Shown here: positions 40,669 to 49,598 of the stretch, piece by piece
How the letters are laid out: every line of letters begins with the position of its first letter
Numbering within the stretch: the first letter of the stretch is position 1
Position numbers and translations under genes: made by a program
Notes under the pieces: generated by a model
The model's database searches: none
What the model saw: the letters and a program-made list of their open reading frames with translations, nothing else
Told to the model about the DNA's origin: nothing
IMG/VR virus record: IMGVR_UViG_3300034196_000024
Coordinates: 1-57,283 of that record
Source: a virus
DNA: 57,283 nt
Strand: one strand, 5' to 3'

Positions 40669-41535
40669 ATGACCCTCACTGCACGATCGGGCGACGACTT
40701 CGAGGCCCTGTTCAAGTACTTCCAGCACGAGCTCATCCAGACCGACATCGTCGCCACGGGCGAGTGGCAGTCGCAGGACATCAGCGACAAGCCCATGCTC
40801 GCGACCTACGAGATGACCAACGTCAGCTTCGACCTCGCCCTCCCGGCTGGTGTGGAACAGTTGGCCGAGATCACCGGCGCACACCTGCCCTGGGCTGAGG
40901 ACCACTTCCAGGAGCGAGTCGGGGGCGAGCCGCTGAACCCGCCTCCCGCTGAGGAGTGGTGGCCCTTCGCTCAGAAGGTCAACCGCGACCACAAGTCCGA
41001 GGCTGGGGGGAAGTTCTCGCACACCTACCCCGAGCGCATGTGGCCGAAGTGGGCAGGCGAGACCTATGAGGACATGAGCGAGTCCATCTCGGTCGCCTGG
41101 GAACCCATGCACGGCATCCGGTTCGACTATGGCGATCTGCAGGACGTGGTCAACCAGCTCGCTCGGGGACCACTCACTCGGCAGGCCTACCTACCCATCT
41201 GGTTCCCCGAGGACACGGGTGCGGTGCACGGCAAGCGGGTCCCCTGCACGCTCGGGTACCACTTCATGATCCGCAACAACCTGCTTCAGATCACGTACTA
41301 CATGCGCTCGTGCGACCTCATCCGCCACTTCCAGGACGACGTCTACATGGCTGGCCGCCTCGCCCAGTGGGTGGTTAACGAGCTGAACAGCCTTTGGACG
41401 CACCAGGGGGGTACTGGCCAGCCTCCGCTGAAGGTCGGGTCGCTCTACATGCACATCGTCAGTCTCCACTGCTTCGCCGGCGACCAGGCGATGATGAGCT
41501 ACCGAGACAAGAAGGGCCTGGCATGGAACGTCTGA
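40669..41535 (+). CDS. Thymidylate-synthase-superfamily protein 2 (Asp type)
   Basis: 288 residues. VPCTLGYHF (C193), RSCD (R213-D216), exactly 20 residues on as in ThyA, then HFQDDVYMA with D224 at the Asn position, and MHIVSLH (H262) where ThyA has HLYSNH. RQAYLPIW (R171) may bind phosphate. So the fold and nucleophile are clear, but the Asn is Asp and the usual Tyr is Val. It should methylate or hydroxymethylate a pyrimidine dNMP, perhaps dCMP. GATCCTGGAGAACTGAT precedes the ATG. Confidence 0.78.
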   Translation: MTLTARSGDDFEALFKYFQHELIQTDIVATGEWQSQDISDKPMLATYEMTNVSFDLALPAGVEQLAEITGAHLPWAEDHFQERVGGEPLNPPPAEEWWPFAQKVNRDHKSEAGGKFSHTYPERMWPKWAGETYEDMSESISVAWEPMHGIRFDYGDLQDVVNQLARGPLTRQAYLPIWFPEDTGAVHGKRVPCTLGYHFMIRNNLLQITYYMRSCDLIRHFQDDVYMAGRLAQWVVNELNSLWTHQGGTGQPPLKVGSLYMHIVSLHCFAGDQAMMSYRDKKGLAWNV

Positions 41536-42071
41536 CTCGGCCTGAGATGCTTATGGAGATGGCCCAGATCGTCGCCAAGCGGGGTACTTGCCCCCGGCTC
41601 CAGGTGGGCGCGGTCTTCAGCAAGGAAGGCCGGGTGATCGCCATGGGCTATAACGGAGTACCGGCCGGCCTCCCCCACTGCGAGCACATCCTCTGGGAAG
41701 TGGGCAAGGGTACGCCCTGTCCCGAAGAGCTCAAGGCCACGGCTCGGCACTTCAAGATCTTGCCTAAGCCGGGCTATACCTGGGAATGGGATGGACAGGC
41801 GCTCAACGTCTACCAGGGCTCGGAAGTCCGGGGCTGTCAGCGAGCTGAGCACGCCGAGCGGAATGGCATCGCCTTCGCTGCTCGCTATGGGGTGGCACTC
41901 GATGGGAGCGAACTGCATGTGACTCACGCCCCCTGTGCGGCCTGCGCCATGAGCATCATCAATGCCGGCATCGTCACCGTGACTTACGACACTCCGTACC
42001 GCATCACTGCTGGTGTGGAGCTGCTCAGAAGCGCGGGACTCGAGGTCATTGCCCTCCGGCTTCTCGAGTGA
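41523..42071 (+). CDS. dCMP deaminase
   Basis: 182 residues. Zinc ligands are seen as H110-A-E112 and P137-C138-A-A-C141, with E112 catalytic. N-terminal RGTCPRLQVGAVF and MGYNGVPAGLPHC are typical of phage and bacterial dCMP deaminases. A 40-residue insertion (about 55-95) before the HAE motif is longer than usual. It converts dCMP to dUMP. It overlaps the upstream synthase by 13 bases. Confidence 0.88.
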   Translation: MERLTRPEMLMEMAQIVAKRGTCPRLQVGAVFSKEGRVIAMGYNGVPAGLPHCEHILWEVGKGTPCPEELKATARHFKILPKPGYTWEWDGQALNVYQGSEVRGCQRAEHAERNGIAFAARYGVALDGSELHVTHAPCAACAMSIINAGIVTVTYDTPYRITAGVELLRSAGLEVIALRLLE

Positions 42072-42077
42072 TAGGAT
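42049..42077 (+). promoter_or_regulatory. Possible promoter
   Basis: TTGCCC (42049-42054), 17-base spacer, TAGGAT (42072-42077), then 5 bases to ATG 42083. The -35 is imperfect but the leaderless geometry is nearly the same as elsewhere. Confidence 0.45.
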
Positions 42078-42082
42078 GACTC

Positions 42083-42232
42083 ATGCGCTACTTCTATTGC
42101 CCCAAGTGCCGAGCTCTGCTTCATCCCGTAGAGGTGAATCAGAAGGACCTGACTCACGAGCTCATGGTCTTCCTGACCGCTTCCGGTGAGGAGCGATCCG
42201 TCATTCACACGGGCCTCATCCAGGAGGACTGA
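42083..42232 (+). CDS. Small zinc-knuckle protein (49 aa)
   Basis: Starts MRYFYCPKCRALLHP, a CPxCxxLLxP-type zinc ribbon half, followed by an acidic helical segment. Likely leaderless. Function unknown. Confidence 0.55.
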   Translation: MRYFYCPKCRALLHPVEVNQKDLTHELMVFLTASGEERSVIHTGLIQED

Positions 42233-42235
42233 CCG

Positions 42236-42430
42236 ATGGCCACATTCGAAGAGACCGAAGACTCGATCACCGAGTCTAGCGCGGTCATTGTCGACATGAC
42301 CTGGGACGAACTGAAGCGGCTGCCGGGCATGAACCGCATCCGGAAGGGCATGCTGCGCGCTGCTCTCGAGCACTGGGTCGAGTTCGGGTATGTCGTGGTG
42401 CCTGACGACTACCGCGAAGATGAGGCCTGA
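42236..42430 (+). CDS. Small helical protein (64 aa)
   Basis: Acidic N-terminus, then WDELKRLPGMNRIRKGMLRA with HWVEFGYVVVPDD. A helix-turn-helix is possible. The stop overlaps the polymerase start (TGATG). Confidence 0.55.
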   Translation: MATFEETEDSITESSAVIVDMTWDELKRLPGMNRIRKGMLRAALEHWVEFGYVVVPDDYREDEA

Positions 42431-44973
42431 TGCTCCAGGGGATTCGTAACCCCAACTGTACGATGTGCAAGTTGCATCGGGCAACTGAAGTAGTCTGTAA
42501 GATCGGGTCGGGGCCGCCTTCTGCCAAGATCATGGTGGTCGGCAAGATGCCCAACTCTCGTGACTACCAACGCGACTTCGAGATGCAGCTGCTCGAGCTG
42601 GGGCTAGACCCCGGGGAGATTTACTACACCCAGGCACTGAAGTGCCGAACGTTCGACCTGAACCCCAGCAATGGGGATGTGAAGAAGTGCAAGCCCTACC
42701 TTGACCAGGAGATCGAGCAGGTTCAGCCAAAGTTCATCTTGGCCCTAGGTAACGAAGCCCTTCTTGCTACCACCGGTAAGTCGGGCATTACCAAGTATCG
42801 CGGCCGGCCGTTCGATCACCCGAGCGGGGCTAAGGTTCTTGCCACTGTTTCACCATCAGCGGTCAACAGAAACCCCGGCCAGAAGCCTGCATACATGGCC
42901 GATCTTCGTCTCTTCGTTAACTTGGTCAAGGGTCTGGATGGGGGCATCAAGAAGCCCAAGTACTTGACTGTTGATACCAAGGAAAAGCTGAAGAAGCTTG
43001 AGAAGATCCTCACCCGCTGTCTCGAGATCGACTTCGACATAGAGACCACTGGTGAGTACTATCGTGATGATGGCAAGATCGTCTCGCTCTCAGCTACCTG
43101 CGAGATTCTGGGGGATGATGGCAAGGTTAGGCTGTTCGTCTTCGCCATCCCTCTCTATCACCCCGAGTCAGTCTGGCAGCGATCCTGGAAAGCGGTGCTT
43201 CGGTTCCTCAAGAAGGTCTTCGAGAGGATTCCCAAGGTAGTCGCTCACAACTCATCGTTCGACTGCAAGTGGATGGTCTGGAATGGGGTCGAGATGCTGC
43301 CCACATTCGACACCATGCTCGCTGTCCACATCTTGAATGAGAACGTACAAAAGGGCCTCAAGCCCCAGGCACAGGCCCGACTGGGTGTGGAACCCTGGGG
43401 TATCGATACGAGAGACCTGCTCTCCCAGCCATTGTCTGACATTCTGCCCTACAATGTTCTAGACACTTGGTACATGTATCACATTCGACAGCAGTTGAAG
43501 AAGGAGCTGAAAGAACAGCCCCGTCTTGCCCGAGTGCTGATGAAGCTCACCATGCCGGCACAGCGCGACCTGATCTACTCCGAGATTCGTGGGATTTGGA
43601 TCGACGTAGACCGGCTCAAGGAACGCCACCCTATCGCTCTCGAGAACTTGCGCGAGGTTGAGCAACGCATTCGGATAGCCGCCAATCTGGGGACTGACAA
43701 GGATGACCCCTGGGGTAGTACCTACCCTGGCCACCCTGACTGGCCGGTAGATGCTAAGGGTAAGCCACGGGCTGAGAACTTCAACGCCTCGATCTTCGCA
43801 CGATGGATGCTCTTCGAGTGGTGCGAGCTGCCCATTGCGGAGCGCGGTAAGGACAAGGATGATGGCCGGCCGGGTGACCCCAGCATGGCTGAGGGTGTTC
43901 TCATGGCTCTTAAGGACTTGCACCCTGTAGTACCCGCCATGCTCGATCGAGTAACCAAGCAGAAACACATCAGTAGCTTCTTCAACCCTTACTTGGAGCT
44001 GTACGATGAGGAATGGCGAATCCATACTAACTTCAAGCTCGCTGGCACCGTTACAGGTCGGCTCAGTAGTGGAAAGGACGACGCTGATAAGATATCTGGA
44101 CGCGCGGGCAAACTTAGGGGTGTTAACCTCCAGCAAGTACCTCGTGATCCGTTTATCCGAGGACTCTTTGGAGCTCCTCCCGGTTGGACATTCGTTGAAG
44201 CCGACTACTCGCAGGTCGAGCTCCGAATCGCCGCCTTCCTAGCCAACGAGACAACGATGAAGCACCTCTACTCCATCGGTGCTGACATCCACACCATCAC
44301 GGCAGCTCGCATCGCAGGTATCCCCGAGAGCGCGATGACGAAGAAGATCCGCAAGGAACTGGGTAAGCCGGTTAACTTCGGCTTCCTCTATGGCATGGGT
44401 TGGAAGAAGTTCATCCAGACGGCCTTCGAGACCTACGGTTCGTCCTTCGACGAAGCCGGGGCACGAGCTGCTCGAGAGACCTACTTCCAGCTCTACCCCA
44501 AGCTTCTCCCCTGGCACAATCGGCAGCGACGCCTGGTCAATGAGTACGGTCGCGTAGAGAGCCCCCTAGGACGCGTGAGGCACCTGCCTGACATCAACTC
44601 GCCCGACGAAGGGGTGCGCCGCGAAGCCGAACGACAGGCGATCAACTCACCCGTGCAGGGGTTCGCTTCTGACCTCGCCGTACTGAGCATGATCCATGTT
44701 AACCGGCAATTCAGAGAACGCAACATCGCAGCACACTGCCTGGGGTTGGTACATGACGCCATTAACCTCGAGGTTCGCAATGACATGCTGAGTCAAGCAC
44801 TACCCATTCTGAAGGATACGATGGAAGATATGAGCATTGTACGCAAGACCTTCGGGGTGCATGTCGACATCCCCATCGTCGCTGATGTCTCGGTGGGGCA
44901 GCACTGGGGTGACAAGAAAGAGCTCACCCCTGACCAGGTCTACGACTTCAAGCTGGAATACAAGGGAGCATGA
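42430..44973 (+). CDS. DNA polymerase I-type with N-terminal UDG-like Fe-S domain
   Basis: 847 residues. Residues 1-170 are a family 4-type uracil-DNA glycosylase fold with four cysteines set for a 4Fe-4S cluster (C10, C13, C72, C87), but its active-site motifs are degraded (GKMPN at 38-42 in place of GEAPG; VSPS at 140-143 in place of HPS). Residues about 195-370 are a 3'-5' exonuclease ([17 protein letters not shown]). The polymerase part has motif [11 protein letters not shown], motif [16 protein letters not shown] and motif C GLVHDA. A UDG-like N-terminal domain is known in SPO1-type polymerases. It replicates the phage genome. Confidence 0.9.
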   Translation: MLQGIRNPNCTMCKLHRATEVVCKIGSGPPSAKIMVVGKMPNSRDYQRDFEMQLLELGLDPGEIYYTQALKCRTFDLNPSNGDVKKCKPYLDQEIEQVQPKFILALGNEALLATTGKSGITKYRGRPFDHPSGAKVLATVSPSAVNRNPGQKPAYMADLRLFVNLVKGLDGGIKKPKYLTVDTKEKLKKLEKILTRCLEIDFDIETTGEYYRDDGKIVSLSATCEILGDDGKVRLFVFAIPLYHPESVWQRSWKAVLRFLKKVFERIPKVVAHNSSFDCKWMVWNGVEMLPTFDTMLAVHILNENVQKGLKPQAQARLGVEPWGIDTRDLLSQPLSDILPYNVLDTWYMYHIRQQLKKELKEQPRLARVLMKLTMPAQRDLIYSEIRGIWIDVDRLKERHPIALENLREVEQRIRIAANLGTDKDDPWGSTYPGHPDWPVDAKGKPRAENFNASIFARWMLFEWCELPIAERGKDKDDGRPGDPSMAEGVLMALKDLHPVVPAMLDRVTKQKHISSFFNPYLELYDEEWRIHTNFKLAGTVTGRLSSGKDDADKISGRAGKLRGVNLQQVPRDPFIRGLFGAPPGWTFVEADYSQVELRIAAFLANETTMKHLYSIGADIHTITAARIAGIPESAMTKKIRKELGKPVNFGFLYGMGWKKFIQTAFETYGSSFDEAGARAARETYFQLYPKLLPWHNRQRRLVNEYGRVESPLGRVRHLPDINSPDEGVRREAERQAINSPVQGFASDLAVLSMIHVNRQFRERNIAAHCLGLVHDAINLEVRNDMLSQALPILKDTMEDMSIVRKTFGVHVDIPIVADVSVGQHWGDKKELTPDQVYDFKLEYKGA

Positions 44974-45365
44974 TGAGGATTCTTGTTACCGGGTCTCGAG
45001 ACTGGGATGACCGGGAGGCTGTTAAGGAGGCCCTCTACCGAGCATTCAATGCTCAGCCTCGTGATTGGACTGGGGGGTTTGAGAACCCATATGATGTGAC
45101 TCTAGTTTCCGGGGCCTGTCCCACCGGAGCTGATCGCATCGCTGAGGAAGTCTGGGCAGAACAGGGGCTACCCATCGAGCGACACCCCGCTGACTGGGAA
45201 ACCTATGGAAAATGGGCCGGGTTTCGTCGTAATGCCGAGATGGTTCGCCTGGGGGCTGACCTTTGTCTCGCCTTCATCAAGAACCAGTCCAAGGGGGCAA
45301 TTCACACCGCAGGACTAGCTGAGGCCGCGGGTATCCCCACTACTCGATACACCATGGAGTCATGA
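44970..45365 (+). CDS. SLOG-domain protein (YspA/DprA-like)
   Basis: 131 residues. [13 protein letters not shown], then [18 protein letters not shown] and [20 protein letters not shown] give the Rossmann-like nucleotide-binding fold of the YAcAr/SLOG group related to DprA and LOG. These bind ligands such as ADP-ribose or nucleotides; phage roles are unclear. ATG 44970 overlaps the polymerase stop. Confidence 0.78.
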   Translation: MMRILVTGSRDWDDREAVKEALYRAFNAQPRDWTGGFENPYDVTLVSGACPTGADRIAEEVWAEQGLPIERHPADWETYGKWAGFRRNAEMVRLGADLCLAFIKNQSKGAIHTAGLAEAAGIPTTRYTMES

Positions 45366-45526
45366 TGGACTGGCTTGACATCGTTCGTAACTCCAAGACT
45401 GTGGTTCTCTATGAGGGGCGTAAGGGGTACCCTCCTCGGCCCGACACTGATAAGCCCGTCAAGTACGTGGGGAGGGGTATACCCACCGATAGTCGGGATG
45501 GCGATATCTGGGAGCAGCCGGTCTGA
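45362..45526 (+). CDS. Small hypothetical protein (54 aa)
   Basis: [20 protein letters not shown] followed by a Pro/Asp-rich C-terminus. It overlaps the stops and starts of both neighbours (ATGA and TGATG), which is the main support for it. Function unknown. Confidence 0.5.
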   Translation: MMDWLDIVRNSKTVVLYEGRKGYPPRPDTDKPVKYVGRGIPTDSRDGDIWEQPV

Positions 45527-45729
45527 TGATCAGAACACCAGAAGAGAAAGCCGCTCAAGCGGAGTACATGCGGGAGTATCGTCGACGGAACCCGCAGGTG
45601 AAGGTCAACCAACGCAGGAATGCCAAGATTCGTCAGAAAGCTCTCCTGGCTCTTGCTCGACTACACCCCAAGGAGTTTGAACTCCTAGTAGTTCGGGAAC
45701 GAGAGAAGATGGAGGGGTCACATGACTGA
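45526..45729 (+). CDS. Small basic helical protein (67 aa)
   Basis: RTPEEKAAQAEYMREYRRRN and QRRNAKIRQKALLALARLHP are long basic helices. Proteins of this composition are common in phages and probably bind nucleic acid, but no fold is assigned. Starts at ATG 45526, overlapping the previous stop. Confidence 0.55.
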   Translation: MIRTPEEKAAQAEYMREYRRRNPQVKVNQRRNAKIRQKALLALARLHPKEFELLVVREREKMEGSHD

Positions 45730-45901
45730 GTGCCACACCCCCGCTGATCACTGCGGGTTCCCCCGAGACCATGATCGTCACCCCATGAGCGATGGTCAGC
45801 AGATATGCACAGGGAAGGCATGCCCCGTCGCTGCCGAGCGACTTGCCCAGGCCAATGCCGAGATCAATGAGAGGGGAAGATTTACGGTTGACAATGGCTA
45901 G
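45722..45901 (+). CDS. Small Cys/His-rich protein (59 aa)
   Basis: C4, H5, H10, C11, H17, H20, C29 and C34 suggest metal binding; the rest is a helix (AAERLAQANAEINE). Its stop lies inside the next promoter. Function unknown. Confidence 0.5.
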   Translation: MTECHTPADHCGFPRDHDRHPMSDGQQICTGKACPVAAERLAQANAEINERGRFTVDNG

Positions 45902-45915
45902 GGTGTTGATATGAT
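45888..45915 (+). promoter_or_regulatory. Sigma70-like promoter
   Basis: TTGACA (45888-45893), 16-base spacer, TATGAT (45910-45915). An ATG at 45911 falls inside the -10 box, so translation more likely begins at 45953, which has AAGGAG upstream. Confidence 0.6.
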
Positions 45916-45952
45916 TGCTACAAGGCAATTCGATCAACAAGGAGTTGAACGC

Positions 45953-46132
45953 ATGAAGAGCTTTGTAGTCGCCCGCACAGGGTCCGGTCGCCCCTCGCTG
46001 ATGCACCTGACCGACACGAACATCCTTGTTACCAGGTGCGGACTCATCATGCGAGGCTGGTCCCGCGCTTACACAAACACCCCTATCCCTGCCATCCTCT
46101 GCAAGAAGTGCGCGAAGAAGGTGAACCTATGA
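45953..46132 (+). CDS. Small zinc-ribbon protein (59 aa)
   Basis: MKSFVVARTGSGRPS is followed by TRCGLIMRGW and ILCKKCAKK, so up to three cysteines can bind zinc. The pattern looks like small phage zinc ribbons linked to translation or RNA, without proof. It starts with AAGGAG spacing and is followed by the next gene at an overlapping stop. Confidence 0.55.
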   Translation: MKSFVVARTGSGRPSLMHLTDTNILVTRCGLIMRGWSRAYTNTPIPAILCKKCAKKVNL

Positions 46133-46332
46133 AGAAGCGACGCTACCGCTGCAACAGAGAGCACAAGTTCATCTTCTGGACCGAGCTCGATGCCAAGATG
46201 GCCCTCGCCACCCGGGTGTGGAAGGACAAGGGCGAGATCAGGTACTATCCCTGCGGCGATCACTTCCACCTCACCAGTCAGGAGCGGAAAGGGCAAACCT
46301 CCGAGTCGTTGACCAGTTCTTCCGCTGCATGA
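46129..46332 (+). CDS. Small conserved phage protein (67 aa)
   Basis: MKKRRYRCNREHKFIFWTEL, ALATRVWKDKGEIRYYPCGD and HFHLTSQ: this Cys/His-containing layout resembles a small conserved actinophage family of unknown function. Two Cys and two to three His could bind a metal. Ends in a Ser-rich tail that carries the -35 box of the next promoter. Confidence 0.55.
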   Translation: MKKRRYRCNREHKFIFWTELDAKMALATRVWKDKGEIRYYPCGDHFHLTSQERKGQTSESLTSSSAA

Positions 46333-46338
46333 TAGAGT
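46309..46338 (+). promoter_or_regulatory. Promoter for recombination operon
   Basis: TTGACC (46309-46314), 18-base spacer, TAGAGT (46333-46338). Same -10 as the promoters at 7939 and 38096. The best start codon, 46361, follows GAGGAGGAAC. Confidence 0.6.
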
Positions 46339-46360
46339 GATGGCTCAACAGAGGAGGAAC

Positions 46361-47515
46361 ATGTCTACAGACCTGGGAATGCCCGCCGCCTCGCGGGAAG
46401 ACTTCGAGGAAGGCCGCGACCGCAAGGCCATCGCTGAGGTTATGGCTGGGCTCTACTGGGACCCCGAGGCCAACGATGGCCAGGGGGCACGCATCAGTAC
46501 GCACTCCATGCTGAAGACCTTCCGCCGATGCCCCAAGCAGGCGGAGTTCAAGTACGTCCATCGGTTGAAGCCCCGAGTTCTGGGCTCACCGCTGAAGCGG
46601 GGGACCTGGGTCCACCAGCTGCTCGAGGTTCACCACCAGGGTCAGGACTGGCGCCCTCTTCACGCCAAGCTCAGCGCTCAGTTCGCGCAGCTCTTCGACG
46701 AGGAGAAGGACTACTACGGTGACATGCCGACCGAGATCAAGGTCATCATGGAGTCGTACGAGTGGCACTACGCCGCTGACCCCTGGAAGGTTCTCGAGAC
46801 TGAGTTCCAGATCGAGACTGAGTTTCCCGATGGCACCATCTACCGGGGTAAGGTTGACGCGCTCATCGAGAACCAGTTCGGGCTCTGGGTGGTCGACCAC
46901 AAGACGCACAAGACCCTCCCCGATCACAGCTTCCGGCTTCTCGACGCACAGTCTGCTCTGTATCTCTGGGCCTGTCTGCGCAACAAGATCCCTGTCCAGG
47001 GCTTCATCTGGAACTATGTTCGGTGGAAGGCTCCGAGCATACCGCAGATCGTCGATCGCAACCGTCGGCTCTCCAAGAGTGCTTGCGACACTGACTACCC
47101 GACGATGTACCGAACGCTGAAGAAGTACAAGGCCGAGTACCCCACATTCACCATCTCGGATGACGATCGCGCGAAGCTTCGCCGACTGAAGGCTCAGCGC
47201 TACGAGTTCGGCCGGCCGCAGGAGTCTTCCTTCTTCCGTCGCGACACTCTCGAGAAGAGTCGAGGCATGCTTCGCCGAGTGGCTTTGGAGAATTACGTGA
47301 CCTCTCTGAGGATGCACGGATACGACTTCTCTAACCCCGATCGCGTCGAGCGAGTCGTCGAGCGAGGCTGCACCTTCAGCTGCAGTTACACCGACATCTG
47401 TTCCGCCGAACTGAAGGGGGCCAACCTGAAGCCGCTCATCAAGCAGAACTACACCACCGGCGACCCGAACAGCTACTACAACGACAAGGCCGGCGACGTG
47501 CCGGAGAAGGAGTGA
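46361..47515 (+). CDS. Cas4/RecB-like PD-(D/E)XK nuclease with Fe-S cysteines
   Basis: 384 residues. H85, D166 in RGKVDALIE, D179 and K181 in VVDHKT, and Q197 match the PD-(D/E)XK/RecB core. C57 near the N-terminus and C338-x3-C342-x5-C348 near the C-terminus resemble the Cas4/AddB 4Fe-4S arrangement. Such enzymes resect DNA for recombination. It lies upstream of a Sak4-like ATPase and a probable ssDNA-binding protein, a typical phage recombination set. GTG 46337 and ATG 46340 in the same frame are alternatives. Confidence 0.8.
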   Translation: MSTDLGMPAASREDFEEGRDRKAIAEVMAGLYWDPEANDGQGARISTHSMLKTFRRCPKQAEFKYVHRLKPRVLGSPLKRGTWVHQLLEVHHQGQDWRPLHAKLSAQFAQLFDEEKDYYGDMPTEIKVIMESYEWHYAADPWKVLETEFQIETEFPDGTIYRGKVDALIENQFGLWVVDHKTHKTLPDHSFRLLDAQSALYLWACLRNKIPVQGFIWNYVRWKAPSIPQIVDRNRRLSKSACDTDYPTMYRTLKKYKAEYPTFTISDDDRAKLRRLKAQRYEFGRPQESSFFRRDTLEKSRGMLRRVALENYVTSLRMHGYDFSNPDRVERVVERGCTFSCSYTDICSAELKGANLKPLIKQNYTTGDPNSYYNDKAGDVPEKE

Positions 47516-47519
47516 GATC

Positions 47520-47636
47520 ATGGACAAGCGACACACCGTCGTCACGACTACCTACACCTACGACACGGAAGGTCGACCGGAAAAGGTGGTCGTGGAGACC
47601 GTGAGTGAGTACACCGAGGAGCCCTCTCATGACTGA
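47520..47636 (+). CDS. Small hypothetical protein (38 aa)
   Basis: MDKRHTVVTTTYTYDTEGRP and an acidic end: a short beta-hairpin-like peptide. AAGGAG is upstream and it overlaps the next gene by 8 bases. Unknown role. Confidence 0.5.
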   Translation: MDKRHTVVTTTYTYDTEGRPEKVVVETVSEYTEEPSHD

Positions 47637-47847
47637 CAGCACTGGCGGGCACTACACTGCCGTCGTGGAGATCGTGCACTCCACACCGAAGACGATCCTC
47701 AACAACACTCGGGGGATCGGCACGAGCACGGAATCGGCGGAGCGAGTGAAGCGAGATGTCGCGCGGGTCATCATCCGCAGTGATAGCATTGCTGATCTCA
47801 CCGCACAGGTGCAGGCCCATCTCGCTCTCGTGAAGGACTACCGCTGA
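47629..47847 (+). CDS. Small hypothetical protein (72 aa)
   Basis: HYTAVVEIVHSTPKTILNNT, then SAERVKRDVARVIIRSDSIA: an alternating beta-alpha-beta-alpha fold is likely. Its stop overlaps the ATPase start. Function unknown, linked to recombination by position. Confidence 0.58.
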   Translation: MTDSTGGHYTAVVEIVHSTPKTILNNTRGIGTSTESAERVKRDVARVIIRSDSIADLTAQVQAHLALVKDYR

Positions 47848-48647
47848 TGGCAGGTAAGGACTACAAAGCGATCGCTGCGAAGCGGATCCATCGGCCGGCG
47901 GACATCAAGAGGAAGCCCAAGCTTCTGGTCTACTCCCGCAACAAGAAGGGGAAGACCACTTTCAGCCTCTCCGCCGGCATCGACAAGACCCTCGTCCTTG
48001 ACCCCGAGCACGGCACCGACGAGATGAAGCTGAAGAACCCGAACGTCTGGCCCATCGATCGCTGGGAAGACATCGACGACGCCTTCTACTATCTCCGTGG
48101 GGGTGATCACCCGTACCTCTGGGTTTCGGTCGATGGCATGACCAAGTTCGCCAACCTCGCGCTGAAGTACGTGATGCGGCTTCAGGAGGAGAAGTCCCTC
48201 GACCGCATCCCCGGCATGGTCCAGCAACGGGACTACGGCAAGGCCGGGGAGCTGATGAAGGACATGATCGAGCGGTTCCACAAGCTAGACATGGGGGTTG
48301 TCTTCACTGCTCAGGAGAGGCAGGAAGACCCCGGTGACAGCGAGGAAGATGAGGACTCAGAGGATGCCTCGGGGTCCATCTACATCCCCGACTTGCCGCG
48401 CGGGGTCAGGGGGTACCTCAACTCCATCGTCGACGTGATCGGCCGGCTCTATGTGGTCAATGTCGACGGAGTCTCCGAACGACGACTCTGGCTCAGTGAG
48501 TCGATCAGGTACGACACCGGGTATCGGTCTGACTTCGGGCCGCTCCCGGACTACCTTCGCAAGCCCACGATCCCTCGACTGGTCCTGCTCATGAGGACCG
48601 GCTCGAGCACCCGACCGGCAACGCCGGCCACCAAGACCCCTCGCTAA
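47847..48647 (+). CDS. Sak4-like RecA-fold ATPase
   Basis: 266 residues. Fits the AAA_24/Sak4 group: LLVYSRNKKGKTTFS gives the P-loop at 30-37 and LVLDPEHGTDEM follows, then LWVSVDGMTKF as Walker B and MGVVFTAQER as sensor. The first Gly of the Walker A motif is Ser (S30). Sak4 proteins assist single-strand annealing in phage recombination together with an ssDNA-binding protein, here the next gene. An acidic loop near residue 165 is unusual. Confidence 0.75.
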   Translation: MAGKDYKAIAAKRIHRPADIKRKPKLLVYSRNKKGKTTFSLSAGIDKTLVLDPEHGTDEMKLKNPNVWPIDRWEDIDDAFYYLRGGDHPYLWVSVDGMTKFANLALKYVMRLQEEKSLDRIPGMVQQRDYGKAGELMKDMIERFHKLDMGVVFTAQERQEDPGDSEEDEDSEDASGSIYIPDLPRGVRGYLNSIVDVIGRLYVVNVDGVSERRLWLSESIRYDTGYRSDFGPLPDYLRKPTIPRLVLLMRTGSSTRPATPATKTPR

Positions 48648-48657
48648 GCGCTTAGCG
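48642..48657. repeat. 16-bp perfect palindrome at gene end
   Basis: CGCTAAGCGCTTAGCG spans the stop codon of the ATPase gene. It could be an attenuator hairpin between ATPase and ssDNA-binding genes or a binding site. No T-tract. Confidence 0.5.
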
Positions 48658-48680
48658 GGACAAGGAAAGGAAACCGCAAC

Positions 48681-49472
48681 ATGGCTACTGCCAGAACCGT
48701 TGACTTCACCTCCGTCCAGGATGGTGGTGGGTTCAACAAGCACCGAGTGCCCGAGGGCGACTACCTCGCCACGATCGTGAAGTGCGAGGACGCCAAGTCC
48801 AAGTCGGACGACGTCTTCCAGTACCTCTTCACGATCAAGCTCAACAAGCACACCGGGTACGCCTACCCGTACTACTGCAAGCTCCAGGAGAACCAGCTCT
48901 GGAAGCTGCGCAACCTCGCCATCGCCGCCGGCCTCAACGTCCCGAAGAAGCGGATCAAGTTCGATCCCTCCAAGGTCATCGGGAAGACCATCGGGGTCAC
49001 GATGGAGGACGACGAGTACGAGGGCAAGCTGCAGTCCAACATCGCCGCGCTCTTCCCCTCGGCCGAGCTGATGGACGGCAACGTCGCGACGCCGGCTGAC
49101 GACGACGAGGACATCGCCGACGACGAGCCGGACGAGGACATCGAGGACGACGTCGAGGAGGACGAGGACGAGGACACGACCGACGAGTTCGACGCGATGG
49201 ACCGCGCCCAGCTCAAGGCCGCGCTGAAGGCCCAGGACGCCAGCTTCGTCGCCAAGAAGTCCCAGACCGACGACGACCTCCGCGACCTGCTCCGCGAGTC
49301 CGGTGACGAGGAGGAGGAGGACGAGGAGGACGAGCCCGAGCCGACGCCTCCCCCCCGTCGCGCCAAGGCTGCAACCAAGGCCCCCGTCAAGGCCGCGGCC
49401 AAGAAGCCGGCACGCAAGGCTGCTGAGGTCACGGACGAGGAGCTCGAGGAGCTGGACATCGACGACATCTGA
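48681..49472 (+). CDS. Probable ssDNA-binding protein (DUF669-like)
   Basis: 263 residues. The first 130 (HRVPEGDYLATIVKCEDAKS, FQYLFTIKLN, QLWKLRNLAIAAGLNVPKKR, GKTIGVTMEDDEYEGK) match DUF669-type proteins, often placed beside Sak4 and taken as phage ssDNA-binding proteins. The rest is a long acidic region, then an Ala/Lys/Pro segment and an acidic tip, the tail type by which SSBs recruit partners. GGAAAGGAAACC precedes ATG 48681. Confidence 0.72.
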   Translation: MATARTVDFTSVQDGGGFNKHRVPEGDYLATIVKCEDAKSKSDDVFQYLFTIKLNKHTGYAYPYYCKLQENQLWKLRNLAIAAGLNVPKKRIKFDPSKVIGKTIGVTMEDDEYEGKLQSNIAALFPSAELMDGNVATPADDDEDIADDEPDEDIEDDVEEDEDEDTTDEFDAMDRAQLKAALKAQDASFVAKKSQTDDDLRDLLRESGDEEEEDEEDEPEPTPPPRRAKAATKAPVKAAAKKPARKAAEVTDEELEELDIDDI

Positions 49473-49503
49473 GGTCACTCGACCCCAGTAGTCATCATTT
49501 CCA

Positions 49504-49538
49504 CACCGGCCCTGCCTGATCATTGGGTGGGGCCGGTG
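49504..49538 (+). terminator. Hairpin after recombination operon
   Basis: CACCGGCCC (49504-49512) pairs with GGGCCGGTG (49530-49538). It closes the operon that starts at 46309. Confidence 0.65.
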
Positions 49539-49562
49539 CCTCGTGTAGAGAGAATGTGGGAG

Positions 49563-49592
49563 TTGACAGGAATAGTACCTAGCGATTAGCAT
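49563..49592 (+). promoter_or_regulatory. Promoter of hairpin RNA / nuclease gene
   Basis: TTGACA (49563-49568), 18-base spacer, TAGCAT (49587-49592). Transcription should start near 49599, about 16 bases before a very strong hairpin. Confidence 0.7.
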
Positions 49593-49598
49593 TACCTA

